Assembly (NCBI RefSeq): GCF_009379765.1
Contig: NZ_WHTD01000003.1
Location: forward strand, 51,512 to 115,511
Direction of reading: 5' to 3'
DNA: 64,000 nt
DNA from: Actinophytocola sp.
Lineage (GTDB): Bacteria; Actinomycetota; Actinomycetes; Mycobacteriales; Pseudonocardiaceae
The notes beneath the pieces are model-generated. The model was not told the origin of the DNA. It did not search any database and saw only the letters and a program-made list of their open reading frames with translations. A program made the translations under genes and the position numbers. Position 1 is the stretch's first letter. Every line of letters begins with the position of its first letter. Below, piece after piece: positions 27,776 to 35,860 of this stretch.

Positions 27776-30700
27776 TCAGGCGCGGGTCGGGGCGTCCTCG
27801 GCGGGTCGGTTGAGCGGCAGCTCCGTCGTGCCGTGCCGCCAGAGCGTGGCGTAGTGGCCGCCGGCGGCCAGGAGCTCGGTGTGGGTGCCCTGCTCGACTA
27901 TGCGGCCGTCGTCCAGGACGACGATGCGGTCCGCGCGGGCAGCGGTGGCCACGCGGTGCGCGACCACGAACGTGGTGCGCGGCCGGGCGAGCCGCTCGCT
28001 GGCGGCGAGGACGACCGACTCGGTGGCCGGGTCGAGCGCGGCGGTGGCCTCGTCGAGCAGCAGGACGTCCGGCCGCACCAGCTCGGCCCTGGCCAGCGCG
28101 AGCAGCTGGCGCTGCCCCGCCGACAGACCCTGGCCGCGCTCGCCCACCTGGTGCCGGAACCCGTCGGCCAGCTCGGCCACCATCGGCAGTGCGCCCACCG
28201 ACCGCACCGCCGACTCGACCTCCGCCCGGGTGGCCTCCGCGTCGCCGTCGCCGTTGGTCAGCCGGTGGGTGTTGTGGTGGCCGTAGGCGACGTTGCTGGC
28301 CACGTCGCCGGTGAACAGGTGGGCCTCCTGCGGGACGACGCCCAGCCGCTGGCGGAACGCCGACGGGTCGTAGTCCCGCAGGTCGACGCCGTCGACCAGG
28401 ACCGCGCCGGCCGTCGGGTCGTAGAACCGGGCGATCAGCTTCACCACCGTCGACTTGCCGGCGCCCGTCGGGCCCACCAACGCCACGGTCTCGCCGGGGG
28501 ACACCGACAGCGTGATGTCCGAGAGCGCCGGGATGTCCGTGCCCGGGTACCGGAACGACACGTCCACCAGGTCCACCGCGCCGGCCAGCTTCGGGGGCAC
28601 CGGGCGCGGGTCGGCGGGCGGCTCGACCGAGCTCGGGGTGCGCAGCAGGTCGGCGATGCGGTGCAGCCCGACCCGCGCCTGCTGGTAGCCGTCGAACACG
28701 CCCGACAGCTGCTGCACCGGCGCGAAGAACAGGTTGAGGTACAGCATGAACGCCAGCAGGATGCCCGGCGTCAGCTCACCCGCCGCCACCCGGACCGCGC
28801 CCACCGCCAGCACCGCGGCCTGGGCCACGCCGGCCAGCACCGCGACGAACGGGAAGTATGTGGCCACGTAGCGCTGGGCCCGCAGCCGCGTCCGCCGGTA
28901 GGTGTCGCTGCGCTCGGCGAACACCCGGGCCGAGTGGTCCTCGCGGGTGAAGGCCTGCGCGATGCGCAGCCCGGAGACGTTCTCCTGCATGTCCGCGTTC
29001 ACCGCGCTGACCTGTTCGCGTGCCTGCGTGTAGGCCACAGTGGACAGTCGCTGGAAGATGACCGTCGCGATGATCACGACCGGCAGGACGGTGAGCGCCA
29101 CCAGCGCCAGCCCGGCGTCGGTGACCAGCAGCGCCACGGTGATCCCCAGAACGGTCAGCACCGAGGCCAGCGCGCCGACCAGACCCGTCTGCAGGAACGT
29201 GGACAGCGCGTCGACGTCCGTGGTCATCCGGGTCATGATCCGGCCGGCCATCTCGCGCTCGAAGTAGTCCAGGCCGAGCCGTTGCAGGTGCGCGTAGCTC
29301 CGCACCCGCAGCAGGTACAGCAGCCGCTCGCCGACCCGGGCGGTGAGCACGGTCGTGAACGCCGTCTCGACGAACATGAAGCCGACCAGCACCGCGGCGA
29401 TCGCCGGGACCACCCACAGCGCGGTGGTGTTGCCGGTGACCACGCCGGAGTCGACGCCCTCGCGGATGAGCGATGGCAGCGCCATCGTGAGCAGCGCGTC
29501 GAAGATCACCAGCGAGCCGACCAACGCCAGCATCCCGCGCACCGGCCGCAGCAGCCCGCGCAGCCGGAAGCCCGGGTCCGGCGCCATCGGGTCCTCGCCT
29601 CGCAGACGCGGCTGCTCGTCGGCGGGCGGCAGCGCGGCCACCCGGTTGAGCAGCTCCGGCGTGGGTGGTGTGCCGGACAACGCGCCCGTCATCGCGCCGC
29701 CGCGGCCGCCGCCCCGCGCGCCGGCACCACCGCGCGGCGCGCCGATGGCGGCCGCGACCGCACGAGCGGACGCGACCGGCTCGTCGACCTCGTCCGGCCA
29801 CAACGCGGGGGTCCACCCGTGCGGGCCCGGGGCGAGATCGTCGGCCGCGACCCTGGTCGGGTCCTCGATCGCCTCGCCGGGGCCGGCCAGCAGCGCCCGG
29901 TAGAGCTCGCAGCGCTCGACCAGCTCCTCGTGCGTGCCCGTGTCGATCACGCGGCCCTTGTCGAGCACCGCGATCCGGTCGGCCAGCGCCAGGGTGGACC
30001 GGCGGTGCGCGATGAGCAGCGTGGTGCGGTCCCGGGTGACCGCGCGCAGCGTGTCGTGGATGGCCGCCTCGGTGGCCGTGTCCACCGCCGACGTGGCGTC
30101 GTCGAGCACCAGCACCCGCGGGTCGGACAGCAGCGCCCTGGCGAGCGCCACCCGCTGGCGTTGCCCACCGGACAAGGTGAGCCCGCGCTCTCCCACGACC
30201 GAGTCGTAGCCGTCGGGCAGCGCGGCGATGAACCCGTCGGCCTGCGCGGCCCTGGCCGCCGCGCGGACCTCGTCGACGGTGGCGTCCGGCCGGCCGTAGG
30301 CGATGTTGGCGTGCACGGTGTCGGAGAACAGGAACGCCTCCTCGAACACCACCCCGACCGTGCCGCGCAGCGACGCCAGCCGCAGGTCGCGGATGTCGAC
30401 CCCGGCCACCGTGATGGCGCCCTCGTGCACGTCGTAGAACCGGGGTAACAGCAGCGACACCGTCGACTTGCCCGACCCCGCCGTGCCGACCAGTGCCAGC
30501 GTCTCGCCCGGCCGAACGGCCAGCGAGATGTCGTCGAGCACCGGCTCGCTGCGGGTGTAGCCGAACGTGACGCCGTCGAGCCGCACGTCGACCGGGCCGG
30601 CCGGCACGTCCACCGCGTCCGGCGCGTCGGCGACCGTGGGGTGCGAGTCGATGAGCTCGTAGACCCGCTCCACGCCCGCGCGTGCCAGCTGCACGTTGAC

Positions 30701-31627
30701 GAGCAGGCTCGACAGCAGCCGGGTCGGGCCGACCAGGTTGGCCACGTAGCTCGCGAACGCCAGGAATGTGCCCAGCGTGACCTGCCCGTTCAACGCCATG
30801 AACCCGCCCAGCGCCAGCACCCCGACCTGTCCGATGCTGGGCATGGCGACCAGCGTGGCGGCCGGCCGCGAGGTGAGCGCGGCGGTGCGCATCCGCTCGC
30901 CGAACAGCTGCCGGGCGGCCTTGTCCAGCCGGCGGATCTCCCGAGACTCCTGGCCGAAGCCCTTGACGACCCGCACGCCGGTGACCGTCTCCTCGACGTG
31001 CTGGGCCAGGTCGGCGGCCCGCTGCTGGGCCGACCACGACGCCGGGAACAGGACCAGCCGGGTGCGCACCGCGACCATGGCCACCACCGGGGTGACCACC
31101 AAGGAGATGACGGTGAGCAGCGGGGAGAGCCACAGCATCGCGCCGAGCGCGGCCACCGCGAACACCACCGTGCCGATCGACAGCGGCACCATCATGAGCA
31201 GGCCCTGCACCAGCTGCAGGTCGGTGATCGAGCGGGACACCACCTGCCCGGTGCGCAACGCGTCCTGCTTGGCCCCGTCCAGCCGCTGCACGGCGGCGAA
31301 CACCTGCTGGCGCAGGTCGTGCTGCACGTCCAGGGCCAGCCGCCCACCCAGATAGCGGCGCACGAACGCGGTGACGAAGGTGGACAGCTCCATCAGCACG
31401 AGCGCGGCGACGAGCCACCCCAGCCGGGCCGTGGTGCCGCCCACCGCGTCGTCGACGACGAGCTTCACCAGGATCGGGCCCGCGGCCTGGAAGCCGACGC
31501 CGATCACCGACGAGACGATGGACAGCAGGACCAGCCGGCGATGCCGCCAGCAGGCGGCGGAGAGCCGGCGGACCCAGCCGGGGGAGGTTTCGACCACGAG
31601 ATCCAGGTTAGGACGACCCACCGACAC
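27776..31627 (-). CDS. fused ABC exporter (TMD-NBD-TMD-NBD)
   Basis: A 1283-residue exporter in which two half-transporters are fused. Each half has about six membrane spans followed by an ATPase domain. NBD1 has Walker A GTAGSGKST (about 386), signature LSGGQRQR and Walker B VLVLDDATSAVD (about 507). NBD2 has Walker A GPTGAGKST (about 1054), signature LSAGQRQ and Walker B VLLLDEATAALD (about 1187). The catalytic Glu of NBD1 is Asp and the NBD2 signature has Gly to Ala. These two changes fall in the same composite ATP site, the pattern of heterodimeric exporters with one degenerate site. Substrate unknown (lipid, drug or peptide). GTG 31627 is the farthest in-frame start; a GTG near 31597 is an alternative. 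Confidence 0.9.
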   Translation of the reverse strand: MSVGRPNLDLVVETSPGWVRRLSAACWRHRRLVLLSIVSSVIGVGFQAAGPILVKLVVDDAVGGTTARLGWLVAALVLMELSTFVTAFVRRYLGGRLALDVQHDLRQQVFAAVQRLDGAKQDALRTGQVVSRSITDLQLVQGLLMMVPLSIGTVVFAVAALGAMLWLSPLLTVISLVVTPVVAMVAVRTRLVLFPASWSAQQRAADLAQHVEETVTGVRVVKGFGQESREIRRLDKAARQLFGERMRTAALTSRPAATLVAMPSIGQVGVLALGGFMALNGQVTLGTFLAFASYVANLVGPTRLLSSLLVNVQLARAGVERVYELIDSHPTVADAPDAVDVPAGPVDVRLDGVTFGYTRSEPVLDDISLAVRPGETLALVGTAGSGKSTVSLLLPRFYDVHEGAITVAGVDIRDLRLASLRGTVGVVFEEAFLFSDTVHANIAYGRPDATVDEVRAAARAAQADGFIAALPDGYDSVVGERGLTLSGGQRQRVALARALLSDPRVLVLDDATSAVDTATEAAIHDTLRAVTRDRTTLLIAHRRSTLALADRIAVLDKGRVIDTGTHEELVERCELYRALLAGPGEAIEDPTRVAADDLAPGPHGWTPALWPDEVDEPVASARAVAAAIGAPRGGAGARGGGRGGAMTGALSGTPPTPELLNRVAALPPADEQPRLRGEDPMAPDPGFRLRGLLRPVRGMLALVGSLVIFDALLTMALPSLIREGVDSGVVTGNTTALWVVPAIAAVLVGFMFVETAFTTVLTARVGERLLYLLRVRSYAHLQRLGLDYFEREMAGRIMTRMTTDVDALSTFLQTGLVGALASVLTVLGITVALLVTDAGLALVALTVLPVVIIATVIFQRLSTVAYTQAREQVSAVNADMQENVSGLRIAQAFTREDHSARVFAERSDTYRRTRLRAQRYVATYFPFVAVLAGVAQAAVLAVGAVRVAAGELTPGILLAFMLYLNLFFAPVQQLSGVFDGYQQARVGLHRIADLLRTPSSVEPPADPRPVPPKLAGAVDLVDVSFRYPGTDIPALSDITLSVSPGETVALVGPTGAGKSTVVKLIARFYDPTAGAVLVDGVDLRDYDPSAFRQRLGVVPQEAHLFTGDVASNVAYGHHNTHRLTNGDGDAEATRAEVESAVRSVGALPMVAELADGFRHQVGERGQGLSAGQRQLLALARAELVRPDVLLLDEATAALDPATESVVLAASERLARPRTTFVVAHRVATAARADRIVVLDDGRIVEQGTHTELLAAGGHYATLWRHGTTELPLNRPAEDAPTRA

Positions 31628-31653
31628 CCCGGTGGTTCCCGAATGCGGCGAAC

Positions 31654-31688
31654 GGCGCCTTCCGGGCCGGGAAAGCCCGAAAAGCGCC
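31654..31688 (-). terminator. hairpin behind the ABC-2 permease gene
   Basis: On the minus strand GGCGCTTTTCGGGC pairs with GCCCGGAAGGCGCC, with two wobble positions, around a short loop. It starts 35 bp behind the permease stop and before the exporter start, so it separates the two transcription units. Confidence 0.6.
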
Positions 31689-31722
31689 GCTCGACGTGGC
31701 CTGGATCACTCGATACGCGAGA

Positions 31723-32628
31723 TCAGGTGATGTCGCGGGTTCGGTTCCGGAGGATCCCGAGAGCGAAGAAGATCGCCGTCCAGGCCAGGAAGATCAGGCC
31801 GCTGATCCACAGCGTGAGCGCGCCGGGCGCGCCGGCGATCGCGCGGACGACCTCCTCGAAGCCTTCCTGGTCGTCCTGGCTCACGAGGCCGCCGCCCACG
31901 TTCAGGATCAGGTCCTGCACCTGGGTGAACAGCACCTGGCTCGCCGTCGAGCCGGTGAGCCCGTTGGCCGCGCCGTTGGGTAGGAACCCGGCCAGGTAGG
32001 AGCCGTCCGTCAGGCCGGTCATCACGAGGTCGCCGATCGGGCCGACGATCAGCGAGTAGATCAGGAGCAGCACCAGCGCGCCGACCGGCGAGCCGAGCAG
32101 CGCCCCGACACCCAGGCCGAGCAGCGTCCACAGCAGGCAGCCGAGAATGCCGGACAGCGCGATCATGAGCCAGTCGCCGCCCGAGGGCAGGTAGTCCGAG
32201 CCGGAGCCGATGACCGTGCCGAGGCTCGCGCCGACCGCGATCAGGACGCCGAAGATCAGGCCCCACACGACGTAGGTGACGGCCTTGGCGGACAGCAGCG
32301 AGCCGCGGTTGGGCGCGGTCAGGAAGCTCGTCGTGATCGTCTTCCGGTTGATCTCGCTGGCCAGCGCGAGCGCGCCGAAGATCATCGGGAAGATCGTCGC
32401 GATGTTCATGCTGCGGGTCAGTGCGATCGCCGACCAGGACAGCTGGTCGATGGAGATGTTGAACTGGGTGAGGATGGCCTCGTCGGCGACGTCGTCGACG
32501 ATGTCCGTCGTCAGCGCCGACACGCCCCACGCCCACGCGAGCGCGAGGATGAACGCGGGGATCATCATGGCCCACCACAGCTTGGTGGTGAGGATCTTGC
32601 GGAACTCCGCCTTGATCAGCCGGCCCAT
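31723..32628 (-). CDS. ABC-2 type transporter permease
   Basis: A 301-residue membrane protein with about six spans. The N-terminal amphipathic segment LIKAEFRKILTTKLWWAM is the coupling region typical of ABC-2 permeases that work with an NatA-like ATPase. A long extracytoplasmic loop lies between spans one and two. The ATG overlaps the stop of the ATPase gene directly upstream, so the pair is a two-gene operon. Function could be export of a drug, peptide or cell-envelope component; nothing nearby decides this. The last residues NRTRDIT are cytoplasmic. Confidence 0.88.
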   Translation of the reverse strand: MGRLIKAEFRKILTTKLWWAMMIPAFILALAWAWGVSALTTDIVDDVADEAILTQFNISIDQLSWSAIALTRSMNIATIFPMIFGALALASEINRKTITTSFLTAPNRGSLLSAKAVTYVVWGLIFGVLIAVGASLGTVIGSGSDYLPSGGDWLMIALSGILGCLLWTLLGLGVGALLGSPVGALVLLLIYSLIVGPIGDLVMTGLTDGSYLAGFLPNGAANGLTGSTASQVLFTQVQDLILNVGGGLVSQDDQEGFEEVVRAIAGAPGALTLWISGLIFLAWTAIFFALGILRNRTRDIT

Positions 32629-33929
32629 CAGGCGTTACCTCCGAGTCCGCCGCCCTGGCCGGGCTGCTCGTAGCCCGGCGGAGGAGTCGGCTGTTGCTGG
32701 GCGGGCTGCTGTTGCTGCTGCGGTCCGCCCGGGAGGCCCCAGCCACCCGGTGGAGTGTTCGGTGGCGGCCCCCAGCCGCCGGGCGGGGTGCCCTGTTGGG
32801 GCTGTTGGGACTGCTGCGGCGGGTAGCCGGGCTGCGGCTGCTGCTGGTAGCCGGGCTGCTGGGGCGGGTAGCCCTGTGGTGGCTGTGGTGGCGTCGGGTA
32901 CCCGGACTGCTGGCCCGGCTGGTACTGCGGCTGCTGCTGGTACTGGCCGGGCTGCGGGACCGGCTGCGCGTAGCCGCCGGGCGGGACCGGCGGCAGCTGG
33001 CCGTGCGGGACCTGGCCGGGCGCGGCGTACTGGCCGCTGGTGAGCCGGAAGAACAGCTGCTCGAGGTCGGCCCTCTCCTCCTGAACCCCGTACAGCGCGA
33101 CGCCTGCCTTCGCGGCCACGTCGCCGATCTGCTGGACGGTGGCGCCGACGACCGCGATCTTGCCGTCGGGCAGTGGCTGGACGTTGCCGATCTCGGCCGC
33201 GCGCAGCGCGTCGACCAGCGCGGTCGGGTCGGCCGGCTGCACGATGACCCGGCTCTGCTGGGACTTCCGCAGGTCGTCGAGCATGCCGTAGTACATGGTC
33301 TGGCCGCGGCTGATGATCACGACCTGGTCGATGGTCTGCTCGACCTCGGCCAGCAGGTGGCTGGAGATCAGCACCGTGCGGCCACTGCTGGCGAACGCCT
33401 TGAGGAACGTGCGCAGCCACGCGATGCCCTCGGGGTCCAGGCCGTTGGCGGGCTCGTCGAGCACCAGCACCTGCGGGTCGCCGAGCAGCGCCGTGGCCAG
33501 GGCCAGCCGCTGCTTCATGCCGAGCGAGAAGCCACCCGCGCCACGGTCGCCCGCCGAGCCGAGGCCGACGAGGTTGAGCACCTCGTCCGCACGCTGGTCC
33601 GGCACGCCCATCGCGGCGGCGTACACCCGCAGGTGGTTGCGCGCGGTGCGGGACGGGTGGAAGCCCTGCGCCTCGAGCACCGCGCCGACGACCCGTGCCG
33701 GGTTGCCGAGATGGTGGTACGGCTGGCCGTTGACCGTGGTGAAGCCGGCGGTGGGGGTGACGAGGCCGAGCAGCATGCGCAGCGTCGTGGTCTTGCCGGC
33801 GCCGTTGGGTCCGAGGAAGCCGGTCACCGAGCCCGGCTCGACCTGAAAGCTCAGGTTCTGCACCGCGGCGACCTGGCCGAAGTTCTTACTGAGGTTCTGC
33901 ACCACGATGCGGCCGCTACCGTCCTGCAC
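32628..33929 (-). CDS. ABC transporter ATPase with long Pro/Gln/Gly-rich C-terminal tail
   Basis: The ATPase domain covers about residues 8-235: Walker A GPNGAGKTT, Q-loop VLEAQGFHP, signature FSLGMKQRLALA, Walker B VLVLDEPANGLDPEG and switch ISSHLL. A small C-terminal domain (about 240-300) follows, as in other drug/peptide ATPases of this type. Residues 305-433 are a low-complexity tail built of PPQQPGY-, GWG- and Q-rich repeats, without family precedent that I can name as functional. Tails of this kind are predicted to be disordered and could localise the transporter or bind partners. GTG 33929 is preceded by AGGAGG at five bases. The gene is coupled to the permease by a start/stop overlap. 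Confidence 0.9.
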   Translation of the reverse strand: MQDGSGRIVVQNLSKNFGQVAAVQNLSFQVEPGSVTGFLGPNGAGKTTTLRMLLGLVTPTAGFTTVNGQPYHHLGNPARVVGAVLEAQGFHPSRTARNHLRVYAAAMGVPDQRADEVLNLVGLGSAGDRGAGGFSLGMKQRLALATALLGDPQVLVLDEPANGLDPEGIAWLRTFLKAFASSGRTVLISSHLLAEVEQTIDQVVIISRGQTMYYGMLDDLRKSQQSRVIVQPADPTALVDALRAAEIGNVQPLPDGKIAVVGATVQQIGDVAAKAGVALYGVQEERADLEQLFFRLTSGQYAAPGQVPHGQLPPVPPGGYAQPVPQPGQYQQQPQYQPGQQSGYPTPPQPPQGYPPQQPGYQQQPQPGYPPQQSQQPQQGTPPGGWGPPPNTPPGGWGLPGGPQQQQQPAQQQPTPPPGYEQPGQGGGLGGNA

Positions 33930-34145
33930 GGGGCCCTCCTGCCTGCCGAGTTGTGCCGGACATCTTGCCGCATGGCGATCAGCCCATGGGGCGGACCGCG
34001 CCGGTTGGTGAGGAGTTCACTCCGCGTTGGGCGGTTCGGCGGTTGACGTTCCTGGCCGCGAGCGCCACTCCCGCGGCCGGGGCGGCGGTCGTGACCAGGA
34101 ACGCGGCGCGGAACTCGCCGTCCAGCGGTGCCGGGCCGAGCACCA
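33930..34145. other. intergenic, possible remnant of a membrane protein
   Basis: No intact gene is visible. On the minus strand around 33985-34140 a short frame reads GEFRAAFLVTTAAPAAG, which resembles the end of a multi-span transporter, but no start or full domain remains. The ATPase ribosome binding site and its promoter must lie at the left edge. Confidence 0.35.
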
Positions 34146-34372
34146 GGACCCGCGAGTCCAACCCCCAGGACCCGCGAGTCCAACCCCCAAAGACGCGCGA
34201 GTCCAACGCTCAGGACGCGCGAGTCCAACGCTAAAGACCTGCGAGTCCAACGCTCAGGACGCGCGAGTCCCCGTTCCGGACCTGCGAGTCCCCGGTTCCG
34301 GTGGGGATGCACAGATCCTGGGTGGGGGACTCGCGGGTGCTGGGTGGGGGACTCCCGGTCAGTGGGTGGGGT
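34146..34372. repeat. array of repeat C boxes (CGCGAGTCC family)
   Basis: At least eight CGCGAGTCC or TGCGAGTCC boxes follow each other at about 20-28 bp spacing (the first group separated by AACCCCC or AACGCT), then two boxes in inverse orientation (GACTCGCGGG). Spacers are too short and too similar for a CRISPR. It separates the ABC operon from the two small genes at 34359-34906 and partly overlaps the end of the first. Confidence 0.8.
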
Positions 34373-34709
34373 TCGGGTTCGGCAGGCGGAACGGGTTGCG
34401 CAGGGGGTGGGTGCGCTCGCGGTGCGGGAGGCCCTCGCCGATCAGTTGTTCGTGGGCCGACCGCCACACCTGGCACGGCCAGCGGCGGGCGCGGAGCCCG
34501 TGCTGGCAGGCCGCGCACCTGCCGTCCGGGTCGGCGCGGTGCGTCCTCAGCAGCAGGCGCCAACCGTCGGCCAGGCGGTGGAGCTCCGTGCGGGCCAAGG
34601 GAAGCAGGGTGGACGCGTCGGCCTGCCCGGCAGCCCTGTCGAGCATGTCGAGGCGGTGCAGCACGGCGCGGCGGACGGTGTCGTCCATTCCAGGCCACAT
34701 GTCGCTCAA
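34359..34709 (-). CDS. hypothetical protein with CxxC motif, 116 aa
   Basis: Function unknown. The N-terminal half is helical (VRRAVLHRLDMLDRAAGQ, TELHRLADGWRLLLRTH). A short metal-site-like segment, GRCAACQHGLRARRWPCQVW, follows, with two Cys in CxxC and a third 14 residues later. The C-terminus (PFRLPNPNPTH) is low in complexity and abuts the repeat array. The TTG at 34709 overlaps the stop of the upstream gene (TTGA), and an ATG at 34700 with AAGGGCGGG upstream is equally good. It forms a coupled pair with the 66-residue gene. Similar CxxC proteins are common in Pseudonocardiales but uncharacterised. Confidence 0.7.
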   Translation of the reverse strand: MSDMWPGMDDTVRRAVLHRLDMLDRAAGQADASTLLPLARTELHRLADGWRLLLRTHRADPDGRCAACQHGLRARRWPCQVWRSAHEQLIGEGLPHRERTHPLRNPFRLPNPNPTH

Positions 34710-34906
34710 CCCGCCCTTCGGTCCTGGGCGCGGACGGCGGCCTGGTCGAGCATGAGCCCCAGCCCCCGGGCCTGCTGCGCGGACAGCACCGCGGCGGCTC
34801 CGGGCGGGGGGACCAGGACGACTCTCCCGTCCTCGACCAACACCATCAACGCGCGGTCCCGGCCGAACGGATCGTTGCAGCGAACGGACCAGCGAGGTTC
34901 AGTCAC
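34706..34906 (-). CDS. hypothetical protein, 66 aa
   Basis: A small soluble protein, beginning MTEPRWSVRCNDPFGRDRAL and containing a hydrophobic VLVEDGRVVLVPPPG hairpin followed by one helix. No known domain recognised. It is read from a GTG and overlaps the next gene by four bases, which suggests a common role with the CxxC protein. The region upstream (to about 35160) shows no clear regulator gene. Confidence 0.62.
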   Translation of the reverse strand: MTEPRWSVRCNDPFGRDRALMVLVEDGRVVLVPPPGAAAVLSAQQARGLGLMLDQAAVRAQDRRAG

Positions 34907-35290
34907 CGTAACGACATCGGCCCGCGAAACGCCCGACCAAAGTGGTAATCGTGGGCTTCACTCCATTGCTCGGAATCCCACTCCATCGTGGCTTCGGTCC
35001 CCGAAGAGTGAAGGTGTGAGTAGCGGTCGCGGCCAGTAGTGCTATGGACGATCTTCGTAGCGAAGAGGCAATGAAGAGGCCATGTCGTTATGTACGAAAG
35101 CCAAATCGCGGCCCCCGGTTGCAGCGCTGTCGACACATACGGCATATCCTTCAGTTGGCGGCCCGCTCCCAGTGACCCCCAGGCTGGTTGAGCGGGCCGC
35201 CGCAAGCCCTTGTTCGGTGGCCTCCGGGCACCTTCCCTCTTCCACGTCTCTGGGGGGCGACCCCCCAGACCCCCACGGTGCGTGCTCCTC
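34907..35290. other. gene-poor stretch with a perfect GC hairpin
   Basis: I find no convincing gene in these 384 bp. The longest minus-strand frame (to about 35140) lacks a ribosome binding site and known motifs. At 35249-35269 there is a perfect hairpin, TCTGGGGGG and CCCCCCAGA around CGA, a form often seen as a terminator or boundary in actinobacteria. Confidence 0.5.
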
Positions 35291-35500
35291 TCGACCCGGC
35301 GCTGGTCGGGTTGGGCATTGACCAGCTTGTGGTTCGCTTCGCTCCCACCGTGTGCTTGTCGTGGCCCGGGGCTGGTCGGGTTGGGCATTGACCAGCTTGT
35401 GGTTTGCTTCGCTTCCACCGTGTGCTTGTCGTGAGCCGGGGCTGGTCGGGTGGTGTGGTGACCAGCTTGTGGTTCGCTTCGCTCCTACCGCGTGCGCTCG
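35291..35500. repeat. tandem repeat, three units of 70 bp
   Basis: The box GCTGGTCGGG recurs at 35301, 35371 and 35441, exactly 70 bp apart. Each unit continues with GACCAGCTTGTGGTTCGCTTCGCTCC-type sequence with few changes; units one and two differ at only a handful of positions, unit three is more diverged. Downstream, single TTCGCTTCGCTC boxes continue irregularly to about 35600. No spacers, so not a CRISPR. Confidence 0.85.
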
Positions 35501-35790
35501 CTCCGCGTTTCACCGGGCTGCTCTTCGCTTCGCTCGCGGGTCCGCTTCGCTCCCACCAGGTGTGCTTCGTGACCCGGGGCTGCTTTGCTTCGCTCGGGCC
35601 TCGATCGCCGGGCTCGGGGTGGATGCTCACCCGGTCCGGGCCTCGGCTCGTTCGGGTGGGCGGGCGTCTCACGCTCGGGCCGGCGGACCCGGCCGAGCCG
35701 GCGCCGGTGTCGTTGAAACGTTTAGGTCAGTGGCGGGTCGGCGCATGCCGGCTCGGTGGGTTCTACCACTCGATGCAGGCGGCTTGCGAT
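35501..35790. other. non-coding stretch between the tandem repeat and the T-tract hairpin
   Basis: No start, ribosome binding site or protein family is recognisable on either strand, although long frames stay open because of base composition. The left part holds further CGCTTCGCTCG boxes. A transcript crossing this region in the plus direction would end at the hairpin at 35791. Confidence 0.5.
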
Positions 35791-35838
35791 AAGCCACCGG
35801 TCGCTTTTCGTTGTGACCAGCGGCTTTTTCGTTCTTTG
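35791..35838 (+). terminator. plus-strand hairpin with T-tract, and competing hairpin
   Basis: AAGCCACCGGTC (35791-35802) pairs with GACCAGCGGCTT (35815-35826) with two mismatches and is followed by TTTTCGTTCTTTG, a classical intrinsic terminator in the plus direction. GGCTTGCGATAAGCC (35781-35795) offers an alternative stem that would use the same AAGCC arm. No plus-strand gene lies upstream; the alanine dehydrogenase gene points the other way. Confidence 0.6.
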
Positions 35839-35860
35839 TTCTCCGCTAAGGCGATGTTGA

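Noticed and set aside
34146..35500. Possible CRISPR arrays at 34146-34372 and 35291-35500
   Set aside because: The first has spacers of about 10-20 bases that are themselves similar; the second is head-to-tail without spacers. No cas gene is present.
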